DNA of 38,830 bases from Acidobacteria subdivision 13 bacterium RH2 MAG17b (GCA_002197525.1 NFUN01000116.1:1-38830), one strand, 5' to 3'; positions 17,701 to 27,985 are shown, counted from the first letter of the stretch. The notes: generated from the sequence alone by a model not told the origin. Translations and numbers: made by a program.

Positions 17701-18812
17701 AGTGGATTTTCTGGCTGTCTTTTGGACTTATTGCATACACGTATATCGGTTACCCCCTGGCGCTATACCTGAGGAGCCGGTGGCGCTCGCAGCCGGTGCG
17801 CAGGGAATCCATTGTCCCTCGCCTGTCCGTTATTATGGCCGTTCATAACGAGGCGGCGGCAATTTCCCAAAAACTAAACAACCTGTTTGCCTTGGATTAT
17901 CCCGCGGACCGGTTGGAGATTATCGCCGTCTCAGATGGTTCGGTGGACGGGACAAACAAGATTCTGCGGGATTATGAGGACCACCGCCTGCGGGTTTTCA
18001 TCCTTCCACAACATGAAGGCAAGGCGGCGGCTTTGAATCGTGGTATCCAAGAGGCGGAAGGTGAGATCGTTGTTTTCACGGACGCGCGGCAGATCGTGGA
18101 ACCAGAAGCGTTAAAGTACCTGGTATCCAACTTTGCTGATCCCACTGTGGGGTGCGTTAGTGGAGAACTCATGCTGGGAAATCCCGGGGGACCTCAGTCA
18201 GGAACTGGAGTTGGCCTATACTGGCGATTCGAAAAGATGATCCGGCGGTGGGAGAGCGAATCCGGATCTGTGGTGGGCGCCACAGGCGCCTTGTACGCTG
18301 CCCGGAGATCGTTGCTGGCGCCTTTGCCGGAAGATACCCTGCTGGACGACGTCTATCAGCCGCTGCAGATCGCGAGGCGCGGGGCGAGGGTGATCTTTGA
18401 ACCACGCGCCCGGGCGTGGGACCGCTTGGCTTCTTCGCACCAGGAATTCCGGCGTAAAGTGCGGACGTTAACGGGCAATTACCAGCTTCTACAACTCGCT
18501 CCCTGGCTGCTCACGCGGGACAATCCGCTCCGGTTCGAGTTTGTCAGCCACAAGCTACTGAGACTGTTGGTCCCTTTTGCTCTTTTGGCATTTCTGGCCG
18601 CCTCATTGTCGCTTTCCGCTCCCATTTACCGCGTCTCGGCTTTAACCCAGATCCTGTTTTACGGCTCGGCCGCGCTCAAGCCAGGAAAACCGCGCTGGGG
18701 TATTTTGAAGCGCGCTTCTGAGGCTGCACTGGCCTTTATTTTATTGAACGCTGCGGCCGCCGTAGCCCTTTTTTATTTTTTAACCGGCAAGCGCCGGGTC
18801 TGGGTGCGATAG
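17697..18812 (+). CDS. Membrane family 2 glycosyltransferase
   Basis: LSVIMAVHNEAAAI, VSDGSVDGT, FTDARQ; C-terminal TM helices; start overlaps upstream stop (ATGA). Confidence 0.9.
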   Translation: MKWIFWLSFGLIAYTYIGYPLALYLRSRWRSQPVRRESIVPRLSVIMAVHNEAAAISQKLNNLFALDYPADRLEIIAVSDGSVDGTNKILRDYEDHRLRVFILPQHEGKAAALNRGIQEAEGEIVVFTDARQIVEPEALKYLVSNFADPTVGCVSGELMLGNPGGPQSGTGVGLYWRFEKMIRRWESESGSVVGATGALYAARRSLLAPLPEDTLLDDVYQPLQIARRGARVIFEPRARAWDRLASSHQEFRRKVRTLTGNYQLLQLAPWLLTRDNPLRFEFVSHKLLRLLVPFALLAFLAASLSLSAPIYRVSALTQILFYGSAALKPGKPRWGILKRASEAALAFILLNAAAAVALFYFLTGKRRVWVR

Positions 18813-18818
18813 AAAACA

Positions 18819-20117
18819 ATGGCTGCAACCGCAACCAACACGCAAGCTCGCCAACGGAAACCTTTTGGCGGCCTATTTTTTTGGATTCTAGCCTTTTTCT
18901 TCATCTATTACGCTGTTCCGATGGTGTGGGTCCCGGGTCTGCACCTGATTCATCCCGCCAAAGTTGTCGGTTTGGGAGCCCTGGTAGCCTTGCTACTGAA
19001 TGTTGGAAAATTCGGAGAAGCCCTACTTCCCGAAGTGGTGCTTATATTGCTTCTGGTGACGCAAATGGGCCTTGCTTCCATATTTTCGCCGGTTTGGAAG
19101 GGAGGGGCTATTAACATCACCATGATTTTTGCTCAGGTTGTTCTGATTGTCTTCGCGATGGCCCTGGCGGTGAGGACTATAGACCGGCTTCGGAAATTGG
19201 TTTTTGTCCAGACTGCGTCGGTAGCAGTGATCGCAGTGCTCTCACTGGTGAGCGGCGGTTCCAAAGGGCGCCTGAGCGCGGCCATGTCAAGCAGTAACTA
19301 CTCGAACTCGAACGACTTAGCGCTTGCCGTCGTTTTAACCATACCGTTCTGCTTTTATTTCTTTTTCCGCACTCACAGCGTGTTTCGTAAGGGAATATGG
19401 GCCATGGCAATGCTGTCCATGTGCGCTACCGCCTTCTCGACGGGATCACGGGGAGGGTTTCTTGCATTCGCTGTGGCGGTTGGCGTATGTCTTTGGGAAT
19501 ATGGAGTCAAGGCGCGACGGATGTTTCTTGTCTTTGGGGCTGTCGCTGTAGGCGTAGTGCTCTTTTTGGTTGCCGGAGCAAAATTGGGAAACAGACTCGC
19601 TGGCACGTTTAATCCAAGCGAGAATTATGAAGCCTCCTACGGTTCCTACAAAGCCCGGAAGGCTCTACTGATCCAAAGTTTACGCTATACGGCCGAGTAT
19701 CCGCTTTTTGGGATTGGTCCCGGCGACTTTCAGTCGGCCTCAAAGACATGGCAGCCGACCCATGACGTTTACACAACCTTCAGCGCCGAAGTCGGCTTGC
19801 CGGCTCTGATCATTTTTCTTCTGATGCTCCGGCGGGCGTTTATAAATCTGCGCGAAGTGCGGCGCCGGATGCCAGACTCGGAACTCTCGGTGCTCGCAGC
19901 GTCGATGCGCGCGTCACTTCTGGCCTTCGCTTTGGCGGGGTTCTTTTACCCTGATGCCTACGCGTTTTTCCCCTACCTCATGCTGGCCCTCACTACGGCG
20001 GCCTTTCAGGTTGCCAGGGATCAGAGTGTTGAAATTCAAGAGCCAGAATCGGCTCGCCAGGCGGCCCGCTCGTACGCCTACGGGATGGCCTCGCGGACCT
20101 CGGTTCCGACGCGGTGA
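18819..20117 (+). CDS. O-antigen ligase/polymerase family (Wzy-like) membrane protein
   Basis: Polytopic; FSTGSRGGFLAFAV and ...YPLFGIGPGDFQSASKTWQPTHDVYTTFSAEVGLPALIIFLLML. Confidence 0.87.
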   Translation: MAATATNTQARQRKPFGGLFFWILAFFFIYYAVPMVWVPGLHLIHPAKVVGLGALVALLLNVGKFGEALLPEVVLILLLVTQMGLASIFSPVWKGGAINITMIFAQVVLIVFAMALAVRTIDRLRKLVFVQTASVAVIAVLSLVSGGSKGRLSAAMSSSNYSNSNDLALAVVLTIPFCFYFFFRTHSVFRKGIWAMAMLSMCATAFSTGSRGGFLAFAVAVGVCLWEYGVKARRMFLVFGAVAVGVVLFLVAGAKLGNRLAGTFNPSENYEASYGSYKARKALLIQSLRYTAEYPLFGIGPGDFQSASKTWQPTHDVYTTFSAEVGLPALIIFLLMLRRAFINLREVRRRMPDSELSVLAASMRASLLAFALAGFFYPDAYAFFPYLMLALTTAAFQVARDQSVEIQEPESARQAARSYAYGMASRTSVPTR

Positions 20118-20194
20118 AACAGCTTGGTGGAATGAGACGCGGGCGAGGCGCAAGACGTTCCCGGTAACTAATGGCGCGGAGACGATAACACTCA

Positions 20195-22156
20195 ATGTGC
20201 GGAATTGCTGGAATCGTAAATCGCGAAGGTGGCGCCAACATCGACGCCGGGACGATTCACCGCATGTGCCAGGCCATGGTGTATCGCGGCCCGGACGACG
20301 AAGGTATTTATACGAACGGTCCTGCAGGAATTGGGATGCGGCGGCTCAGCATCATTGACGTGGCCGGCGGACGCCAGCCGGTACACAACGAGGATCGAAC
20401 TATCTGGGTTGTCTTCAACGGCGAGATTTATAATTTCGCCGGGCTGCGGCGGGAGCTTGAAGCGCGCGGCCATCGCTTTTACACCCACTCGGACACAGAA
20501 GTCATAGTCCATCTCTACGAGGAGCACGGATCAAATTGCGTCCAGAAGCTCCGGGGGATGTTTGCGTTTGCCGTTCTCGACGAACGCAACCAAACGCTCC
20601 TGCTTGCCCGCGACCGGCTCGGGATCAAACCCGTCCATTACGCGGTCACCGGCGATGGCCTGATTTTCGGCTCGGAAATCAAAGTGATTCTTGCTGCGGT
20701 TCCGGAATTGAAGGAAACCGACCCGGAAAGCCTCCTGCAGTACTTCTATTTTGGTTATATTCTCGAGCCCGCGACGGCCTTCAAAAACATTCGCAAGCTG
20801 CCTCCCGGCCATCTGCTTGAATGGGAAAACGGGCGCGCCACTGTTCAGCGATACTGGGATTTACCGGCTTACGGAACCCACGAACCAAAATCCGAAGAGG
20901 AATGCCTGGAAGAGCTTGAAGCCTGCCTGAGTGAAGCGGTCCGCATGCGGCTGATCGCGGAGGTGCCGCTGGGCGCGTTGCTGAGCGGGGGAGTTGACTC
21001 CTCAATCGTCGTGGCTCTCATGGCCCGCCACAGCTCCCGGCCGGTTGAAACCTTTTCCGTTGCCTTCGGCAGGGCGGACTTTAATGAAGCTCCTCATGCA
21101 CGCCTCGTTGCGGAGCGATTCGCTACGAAGCACCACGAGCTTACGGTCGAGCCGAACCTTAGTGAAACATTGGACCTTCTCACTCACTCCATGGAAGAGC
21201 CTTTTGGAGACTCCTCCATGATTCCGACCTACCATATTTGCCGGCTGGCGCGACAACATGTTACCGTAGCGCTCTCCGGCGACGGTGGTGACGAGCTTTT
21301 TGCGGGCTATGAGCGTTATCCCTTCGTTCTGCAACCGAGCTTCGGGGACTGGATGCCTGGCGTCCTAGGGCGCTTGTACCGGGAGCAAATCTTTCACTGC
21401 CTTCCGAAGAGTCTTTACGGCCGGAACTTGATCTATAACCGGTCATTCCCGGTCCGTGACCGCTACCTTGACTACATTTCCTGGATGCCCGTGACCTCTC
21501 GCGAAAGGCACCTGGTCGCGGATGACTTCCTTGCCTGGGCGAAGCGCGCTCCCAACCCCTTTGTCCTATTTCAAAATTATTTCGACCACGCTCCAGCCGA
21601 TGACGCCTTGAGCCGCATGCTCTACCTGGATACCAAGACGTATCTACCTGGCGACATCCTCACCAAGGTGGACCGGATGAGCATGGCTTGCTCGCTCGAA
21701 GCGCGCGTGCCGCTGCTCGATCACGTTTTTGTCGAGCTCGTCACCAAATTACCCTTGCATTGGAAGTTTCGCTCAGGGCAGCAGAAGTACATCTTGAAGC
21801 GGCTCGCGGAGAGGCTCGGCGTGCCGAGAGAAGTCATTGATCGTCCCAAGCAGGGTTTTGCGCTCCCGCTGGTGCACTGGATGCGCCGCGAATTCCGGCA
21901 GGACTTGCTCCGCATCCTGCTTGAACCTCGAACTGTTCAGCGCGGCTATTTCAATCCGCAGGCGGTCCGGCAGCTTCTCGACGAGCATTTTTCGGGTCGG
22001 CGCGACCGGTCTAGCCGCATCTGGCGTCTTCTCATCTTCGAGCTGTGGCACCGGAATTTTCTTGAAGCCCCCGTCGTTGAGGTCTCTGGGCCCCCGCCGC
22101 CGCAAGCGCAGGTCAAGGCGGGCACGAGCCTTCACCCTGGCCTATTGACCGCCTGA
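20195..22156 (+). CDS. asnB: Asparagine synthase (glutamine-hydrolysing)-like amidotransferase
   Basis: MCGIAGIVN N-terminal Cys, RLSIIDV, FNGEIYNF, PLGALLSGGVDSSIV PP-loop, SGDGGDELFAGYERY. Confidence 0.93.
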   Translation: MCGIAGIVNREGGANIDAGTIHRMCQAMVYRGPDDEGIYTNGPAGIGMRRLSIIDVAGGRQPVHNEDRTIWVVFNGEIYNFAGLRRELEARGHRFYTHSDTEVIVHLYEEHGSNCVQKLRGMFAFAVLDERNQTLLLARDRLGIKPVHYAVTGDGLIFGSEIKVILAAVPELKETDPESLLQYFYFGYILEPATAFKNIRKLPPGHLLEWENGRATVQRYWDLPAYGTHEPKSEEECLEELEACLSEAVRMRLIAEVPLGALLSGGVDSSIVVALMARHSSRPVETFSVAFGRADFNEAPHARLVAERFATKHHELTVEPNLSETLDLLTHSMEEPFGDSSMIPTYHICRLARQHVTVALSGDGGDELFAGYERYPFVLQPSFGDWMPGVLGRLYREQIFHCLPKSLYGRNLIYNRSFPVRDRYLDYISWMPVTSRERHLVADDFLAWAKRAPNPFVLFQNYFDHAPADDALSRMLYLDTKTYLPGDILTKVDRMSMACSLEARVPLLDHVFVELVTKLPLHWKFRSGQQKYILKRLAERLGVPREVIDRPKQGFALPLVHWMRREFRQDLLRILLEPRTVQRGYFNPQAVRQLLDEHFSGRRDRSSRIWRLLIFELWHRNFLEAPVVEVSGPPPPQAQVKAGTSLHPGLLTA

Positions 22157-22257
22157 CGGCGAATTTCCTGAGTGCATCCTGTGCATCGCTAAGGGCGCTT
22201 CGGTTGCGCCCTCCACCTGGTGGAGTCAATCCTATAAGCAATTGGACTGAATGGATC

Positions 22258-23082
22258 ATGCCGAAGATTGAGACTGAAAAAATCACCTTCTCGTTCGGAC
22301 GCAACTGGCAGGAATTTCTTGATTGCCACCTCGATCCCGAGAGCGAGCGGATCGCCACAAATTCGTTAAAGGAGTTCATGGAAGTTGAGGATTTGCGCGG
22401 CCTGTCCTTTTTGGACGTTGGCTGCGGGAGCGGCTTATTTTCACTGGCCGCTTACCGCCTGGGCGCCCGGACCATCATCAGTTTTGATGTTGACCCTCTC
22501 TCTGTTCGCTGCTGCGAGGAATTGCGGCGGCGGGCTGGCGACCCGGCCCACTGGGAGATTCGCGAGGGATCCATCCTCGACTCCGCATTCATCAACGCGA
22601 TACCCAAGGCGGATGTAGTCTACGCCTGGGGTTCCCTGCATCACACCGGCGACATGTGGCAAGCCATCCGAAACGCAGCGGGATTAGTAGAAAATACCGG
22701 ACTGTTCTACCTCTCCATCTATAACAAGGTCGGCGAGCGAGGGGGTTCGGAATTTTGGCTGTATGTTAAAAGGCTCTACAACGGTTCTCCCCGTGCAATC
22801 AAACTCCTGATGGAGTTTGCGCAGTTCGGGCGGCACTTTTTGCGCAAGCTTGCTTCGTTTGAGAATCCACGCACCCTATTTACTCAGTATCAGTATTCTG
22901 CGGGCCGGGGCATGAACTATTGGACCGACGTCCGTGATTGGCTCGGCGGCTACCCTTACGAATTCGCAGCCACAGACGAGATTTTCCGCTTTGCTAAGCG
23001 CGAGCTGGGTTTTGAGCTGGTCAACTTGCGGGTCACGAACAACTTGGGTCCGAATGAATTTCTCTTTCGCAGGCGGAATTAG
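22258..23082 (+). CDS. Class I SAM-dependent methyltransferase
   Basis: FLDVGCGSGLFSLAAYRLGA motif I; ADVVYAWGSLHHTGDMWQAI; probable start MPKIETEK at 22258. Confidence 0.88.
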   Translation: MPKIETEKITFSFGRNWQEFLDCHLDPESERIATNSLKEFMEVEDLRGLSFLDVGCGSGLFSLAAYRLGARTIISFDVDPLSVRCCEELRRRAGDPAHWEIREGSILDSAFINAIPKADVVYAWGSLHHTGDMWQAIRNAAGLVENTGLFYLSIYNKVGERGGSEFWLYVKRLYNGSPRAIKLLMEFAQFGRHFLRKLASFENPRTLFTQYQYSAGRGMNYWTDVRDWLGGYPYEFAATDEIFRFAKRELGFELVNLRVTNNLGPNEFLFRRRN

Positions 23083-24228
23083 ATGCCGGAAGAGCCCAGC
23101 GACAACCGGCCGGCGGTTTTCCTGATGACCAACACCTTCGAAACCGGTGGAAGTGAGCGCCAATTCGTCACCCTGGCTCGCGCTCTGCGCCGCGAAGCGT
23201 TTCGTGTCGAGCTCGGATGTCTCGGGCGGTTGGGTGTGTTTAACAACGGGCTGGGGGACGTACCGGAGTTCCCGCCTGGCGGCAAGCTTTACGGTTGGCA
23301 GTCGCTTCGCGCGCGGCTGGCTCTTGGCAGGCGGCTGCGCTCTCGCCGAATTGCCGTCGCCCACTCATTCGATTTCTACTCGAATCTCATGATGATTCCT
23401 GCTGCCAAGTTCGCGGGAGTGCCCGTGGTCATCGGAAGCCAGCGGCAGTTGGGGGACTTGCTCAGCAAAGGTCAGGTCACCGCCCAGAACGCAGCCTTTT
23501 GCCTCGCCGACTGTGTGGTGTGCAATTCGCGGGCCGCCGCTGACCGCCTCACCCGGGCCGGGCTACCGGACCACAAGATCAAAGTCATTCCGAATGCTTT
23601 GCCGCAGGAAGCCTTCGCAGAAACGGCCCCTGCGCTGCCTCGTTCCGAGAGCGTCTTGCGGGTCGGGATGATTGCCAGGATGAACAATCCGGTAAAGAAT
23701 TATCCGGTGCTTCTCGACGCCGCGGCGCGGCTGGCCGCAAAGTATTCCAACGTGGAATTCCTGCTGGCCGGCGACGGCCCGCTTCGCCCAGAGCTTGAAA
23801 GCATGGCCAAATCCTTGGGGATCGAGCGGCAAGTGCGGTTTCTCGGCGACCGGAGCGATATTCCTGCCGTATTGGCGTCCATGGACATTTCTGTTTTGAC
23901 CTCGCACTCTGAAAGCCTGTCGAACGCCATTCTTGAATCCATGGCCGCCGGACTGCCTGTGGTGGCAACCCGCGTGGGCGGCAATCCGGACTTGGTTCAC
24001 GAAGGCGAGACGGGATTTTTGATCCCGCCCGGCGATGCAGCGAGCCTTGCGGAGGCTATCGAGCGCCTTCTGGCCGCGCCGGAGCTCCGGCGGGAGTTTG
24101 GACGGAAAGCAAAGGCGTTCGCGCTTGAGAATTTTTCGCTCACGCGCGTCCGGGACCAATACGAGCGGCTTTACACCGCGCTGCTCGCCCGCAAAGACCG
24201 GCTCACGACGCCACCGGCGAGGCATTAA
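23083..24228 (+). CDS. GT4-family glycosyltransferase
   Basis: NTFETGGSERQFVTLAR; VRFLGDRSDIPAVLASMDISVLTSHSESLSNAILESMAAGLPVVATRVGGNPDLV. Confidence 0.93.
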   Translation: MPEEPSDNRPAVFLMTNTFETGGSERQFVTLARALRREAFRVELGCLGRLGVFNNGLGDVPEFPPGGKLYGWQSLRARLALGRRLRSRRIAVAHSFDFYSNLMMIPAAKFAGVPVVIGSQRQLGDLLSKGQVTAQNAAFCLADCVVCNSRAAADRLTRAGLPDHKIKVIPNALPQEAFAETAPALPRSESVLRVGMIARMNNPVKNYPVLLDAAARLAAKYSNVEFLLAGDGPLRPELESMAKSLGIERQVRFLGDRSDIPAVLASMDISVLTSHSESLSNAILESMAAGLPVVATRVGGNPDLVHEGETGFLIPPGDAASLAEAIERLLAAPELRREFGRKAKAFALENFSLTRVRDQYERLYTALLARKDRLTTPPARH

Positions 24229-24252
24229 AATCATTCGCTCAAGGTGCAACTC

Positions 24253-26418
24253 ATGAAGCAAGTGATTCGCAAGGGTCTCAAAGAGATCGTGGTCGATGAG
24301 GTTCCGGACCCGGCCGTGCTGCCCGCTCACGTCTTGATTCAGGCGCACTACTCATTGATTTCGAGCGGCACGGAGAGCGCGAGCATTCATCAAGAAGGAG
24401 TGCTGAAGGAGGTGGCGGATAATCCTGGTCACTTGCGTAAGGTCTGGGAAGTGATGAAAGTGGCAGGGCCTGTCCGGACGATTGCTGAGGTCAGAGCGAA
24501 ATTCAGCGAATACGCGGTGCTGGGCTATTCGGGCGCCGGCATTATTGTGGATAAGGATCCTGCCCTGGCCGATCTTCGCGCCGGAGACCGCGTGGCTTAC
24601 GGAGGCGAAGGGACCGGGCACGCCGAAACGATCCGTACCGGCAGGCTGCTGGTAGCCAGGATTCCCGGCTCAGTTTCTTTTCAGCACGCCGCCTTCGCCA
24701 CGCTCGGCAGCATCGCGTTGAACGCTGTGCGCATCGCCGGAATCTCGATCGGGGACACAGTCGTAGTGATCGGGCAGGGCCTGGTCGGGCAGTTGGTCAG
24801 CCAATTGGTCCGCGTGCAGGGCGGCGTCGTCATCGCCACCGATTTGCTGCAAGAGCGGCTCAACCTGGCGCGCGAATTGGGAGCTCCGCACGCGGTTTTG
24901 GCCGGAAGCTCGCTGGCCGATTCGGTAAAGTCTCTCACCAATGGGCGCGGAGCGGACTGCGTGATTGTGGCCGCGGCGGCAAAGTCTTCCATACCTTGTG
25001 AGCAAGCTGTTGAGGTATGCCGTGACCGCGGGCGCGTGGTGGTGGTGGGCGCGGTCGAGATGCGCTTTGACTGGTTCCCGGCCTACCTGAAGGAGATCAA
25101 GGTCTTCATGGCGCGAGCCTACGGCCCAGGAAGCTACGACCCTGCCTATGAGCAACGTGGGCAAGATTATCCGCTCCCTTATGTCCGCTGGACGGAAAAC
25201 CGGAACATGGAGGAATTTCTGCGGCTGGTCTCGGAGGGCCAGCTTCGCCTCGATCCTTTGATTACCCACACCTATCCGCTGGAGCAGGCGCCCGTGGCTT
25301 ATGAAAAGGTGATGGATCGCTCGTCGGGAAGTCTCGCCGTGCTTCTGCGCTATCCCGCCGCTGAGGCGGGTCCGTCCGCTCCCGCCTTTGTCCCGCGCCG
25401 GAGAACGGAACTTAGCCCGGCTCGCGAAGCCGCGCTGCGCGTGGCGCTGGTGGGCGCGGGCAACCTCGCCCGCTGGGCTCATTTGCCGAACCTTGCGAAA
25501 ATTCCCGGTGCCGCGCTGCGCGCCGTCTATTCGACGAGCGGCGTGCGCGGAGCCAGCTACGGCCGCCGCTTCGGCGCAGCCTATGCCTGCTCCGATTATG
25601 AAGAGATTTTGCGCGATCCGGAGATCGACTTGGTCATGATTGCGAGCCGCAATGCGGAGCACGCTTCGCAGACCATCGCCGCATTGCGCGCGGGCAAGCA
25701 CGCCTTCGTGGAAAAGCCGCTGGCTTTGACGGAGGCGGAATGCCGGGAATTGTGCGCTGCTGCTTCCGAAACCGGATGCTCCGTCACCGTGGGCTTCAAC
25801 CGGCGATTCGCCCCGTTTTACCGCCAACTCAAAGAGCAACTGAAGCGGAGAACGGGTCCGGCGGTGCTGAACTGCCGCGTGAATTCCCCCGGCATCTCCG
25901 GCTCTTATTGGATGGCCGATCCCTCAATCGGCGGTGCGATCCTCGGCGAAGCGTGCCACTTCGTGGACTTGATGTATTGGCTGCTTGAATCGGAGCCGGT
26001 CTCGGTGGCCGCCTATTGTTTGCCGACCGATCGCAAGGATCCGGTTGGCGAGAACAACATGGCGGCGAGTTTTCGCTTTGCGGATGGCTCCATCGGAAAC
26101 CTCACCTACTGCACGGTTGGGACCAAGCGGTCGGGCGGCGAGCGCGTGGAGGTTTTCGCGCAGGGCGTCAGCGCCGCCACGGAGGATTTCAAGCGGTTCA
26201 CCGTTGCGGGCAGCGTGATCCGCAACAAAACCAAACTTTGGGCAGATAAGGGTTACGCCGAAGAGCTTGCCTCTTTCATCTCCAGCATTCGCCGCGGGGA
26301 AGCTCCGGCCGTGACGGTGCGTGACGGCGTGCGCGCCACGATTGGCAGCCTCAGAATGCTGGATTCCGCGAAGGCCCGTGAGCCTTTTGTCATCGACATC
26401 TCCGAATTTTGCCCGTAG
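24253..26418 (+). CDS. Bi-domain oxidoreductase: zinc-type alcohol dehydrogenase fused to Gfo/Idh/MocA
   Basis: N-terminal MDR fold (GDTVVVIGQGLVGQLVSQLVRVQGG); C-terminal Gfo/Idh/MocA (VALVGAGNLARWAHLPNLAKIPG ... AGKHAFVEKPLALTEAEC). SD AAGGTG before ATG 24253. Confidence 0.92.
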   Translation: MKQVIRKGLKEIVVDEVPDPAVLPAHVLIQAHYSLISSGTESASIHQEGVLKEVADNPGHLRKVWEVMKVAGPVRTIAEVRAKFSEYAVLGYSGAGIIVDKDPALADLRAGDRVAYGGEGTGHAETIRTGRLLVARIPGSVSFQHAAFATLGSIALNAVRIAGISIGDTVVVIGQGLVGQLVSQLVRVQGGVVIATDLLQERLNLARELGAPHAVLAGSSLADSVKSLTNGRGADCVIVAAAAKSSIPCEQAVEVCRDRGRVVVVGAVEMRFDWFPAYLKEIKVFMARAYGPGSYDPAYEQRGQDYPLPYVRWTENRNMEEFLRLVSEGQLRLDPLITHTYPLEQAPVAYEKVMDRSSGSLAVLLRYPAAEAGPSAPAFVPRRRTELSPAREAALRVALVGAGNLARWAHLPNLAKIPGAALRAVYSTSGVRGASYGRRFGAAYACSDYEEILRDPEIDLVMIASRNAEHASQTIAALRAGKHAFVEKPLALTEAECRELCAAASETGCSVTVGFNRRFAPFYRQLKEQLKRRTGPAVLNCRVNSPGISGSYWMADPSIGGAILGEACHFVDLMYWLLESEPVSVAAYCLPTDRKDPVGENNMAASFRFADGSIGNLTYCTVGTKRSGGERVEVFAQGVSAATEDFKRFTVAGSVIRNKTKLWADKGYAEELASFISSIRRGEAPAVTVRDGVRATIGSLRMLDSAKAREPFVIDISEFCP

Positions 26419-26428
26419 CCGCGCTTTC

Positions 26429-27478
26429 ATGAGAATTCTCCTGCTGGGACCTCATCCGCCGCCATACGGTGGCATTCAAACCCATCTGGTTGCGCTCCGC
26501 CAATATCTGCGGGAACGGCAAATTCCGTCCGAAGTGATCAACCTCACCCGGCACCGCCGGCCGGATTCAGATGGCGTCCATTACCCTCGGACGCCGCCGC
26601 AGGTTTTGCAGTTGCTCCTCCGCCTTCGGTATGACATTGCGCACCTGCACCTGGGCGGCGACCTGACGCCGCGCGTGCTGGCTTTGGCGCTGGTTTGCGC
26701 TTCCATCCCCCGCCGCAAAACCGTGCTCACGTTTCACTCGGGCGGATTTCCTTCTTCACCTGCGGGCAGGAGCGCGCACCGGCTCACTTGCCGGGCCTTC
26801 GTCCTGCGGCGGTTTGACCGCCTCATCGCCGTGAACGAAGAAATCCGGGACTTCTATCACCGTTGCGGCGTGCCGCCGTTTAAGACGCGCTTGATCTCTC
26901 CTTACACGGCGGTTCGCGTTCCTGCCGGAGCCGCGTTGCCTGCGGTCCTGGAGGATTTCTACCGGTCGCACAGCCCGGTGCTTTTAAGCGTAGGGTTGCT
27001 CGAACCGGAATACGATCTGCCGCGCCAGCTCGAAGCGCTGGAGCCGGTCCGCAGATCGTTTCCCCGTGCAGGACTCGTCCTGATTGGCTCGGGCAGCCTG
27101 GAAAGCGAACTTCGGGGGACGATCTCCCGCCTGCCGAAGCGCGAGCACGTGATGCTTTGCGGCGACGTGCCGCACGATTCCACGCTGCTCGCCATGCAGC
27201 GATGCTCCATTCTGCTTCGTACAACCCTTTACGACGGAGACGCCCTGAGCGTCCGTGAAGCGCTTCAGCTCGGCACGCCCGTGATCGCCACCGACAACGG
27301 CATGCGTCCGCCCGGTGTTATTCTTATTCCGCCTGCGAACCTCGACGCCTTGCGCGCTGCCATTGAAACCTGCCTCCACAGCGGCGCCCGCCGCGTGCAG
27401 TCATCCCCCGCAGACGATAGGAACCTGACGGCGGTGGTTGATGTGTACCGAGAGTTGCTGACGGAGTCGAGCGGTTAG
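26429..27478 (+). CDS. GT4-like glycosyltransferase
   Basis: MRILLLGPHPPPYGGIQTHLVALRQYL; ...LSVREALQLGTPVIATDNGMRPPGVILI. Confidence 0.87.
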   Translation: MRILLLGPHPPPYGGIQTHLVALRQYLRERQIPSEVINLTRHRRPDSDGVHYPRTPPQVLQLLLRLRYDIAHLHLGGDLTPRVLALALVCASIPRRKTVLTFHSGGFPSSPAGRSAHRLTCRAFVLRRFDRLIAVNEEIRDFYHRCGVPPFKTRLISPYTAVRVPAGAALPAVLEDFYRSHSPVLLSVGLLEPEYDLPRQLEALEPVRRSFPRAGLVLIGSGSLESELRGTISRLPKREHVMLCGDVPHDSTLLAMQRCSILLRTTLYDGDALSVREALQLGTPVIATDNGMRPPGVILIPPANLDALRAAIETCLHSGARRVQSSPADDRNLTAVVDVYRELLTESSG

Positions 27479-27580
27479 TATCGCACTTCAAAAATTCGCT
27501 GGCCGCATCGCCGCATCTCCTGCAAGAAAGCAGACGGCGCGGTCTGCTTACCAGCCGCCCTCTGCTACAATAGCAGGGCC

Positions 27581-27985
27581 ATGCCAGATGCCGATCCTAT
27601 CCTTGTCACGGCAGGCATCCTGGTGGCCGGGGACCGGATTCTCATCTGCCAGCGGCATCGTTCGGACCCTTACGGCTTGCAATGGGAATTTCCGGGTGGA
27701 AAGGTTGAGCCTCGTGAAAATCTTCGTGACTCGCTTCGCCGCGAACTTGCGGAGGAGTTGGCCATCACCGCCGAAATCGGCGAAGAAGTATTCAGGCTTC
27801 GCCATCGGTATCCAGATCGTTACGTCGAGGTGGTGTTTTTCGCCGTTCGCTCCTATCAGGGGCGCATTCTGAACCGGGTGTTCGAGGCGGTCGAGTGGGT
27901 CCCTCGCGCCAAACTGCGCGACTACCCATTCCTTGAAGCGGACCGTGAACTCGTGGACCGGATCGCGCGAGGTGAAATTGTCTAA
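27581..27985 (+). CDS. NUDIX hydrolase (MutT-like)
   Basis: Nudix box GGKVEPRENLRDSLRRELAEELAI; CQRHRSDPYGLQWEFPGGK. Confidence 0.92.
   Translation: MPDADPILVTAGILVAGDRILICQRHRSDPYGLQWEFPGGKVEPRENLRDSLRRELAEELAITAEIGEEVFRLRHRYPDRYVEVVFFAVRSYQGRILNRVFEAVEWVPRAKLRDYPFLEADRELVDRIARGEIV

Noticed and set aside
22211-22225. Palindrome CTCCACC-T-GGTGGAG between amidotransferase and methyltransferase genes
   Set aside because: Short, isolated, no associated promoter elements; could be chance in GC-rich DNA.
23563-24348. 261-aa minus-strand ORF opposite the GT4 gene
   Set aside because: Antisense shadow with no family signature.
24670-25839. 389-aa minus-strand ORF opposite the bi-domain oxidoreductase
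   Set aside because: Shadow ORF of a high-GC gene; no recognisable domain, and the plus-strand frame is clearly the real protein.
27529-27576. Hairpins AGCAGAC-GGCGCG-GTCTGCT and CTGCTA-CAA-TAGCAG before the NUDIX gene, with TACAAT
   Set aside because: Possible promoter/terminator mixture but no -35 at correct spacing and no U-tract; not strong enough to call.
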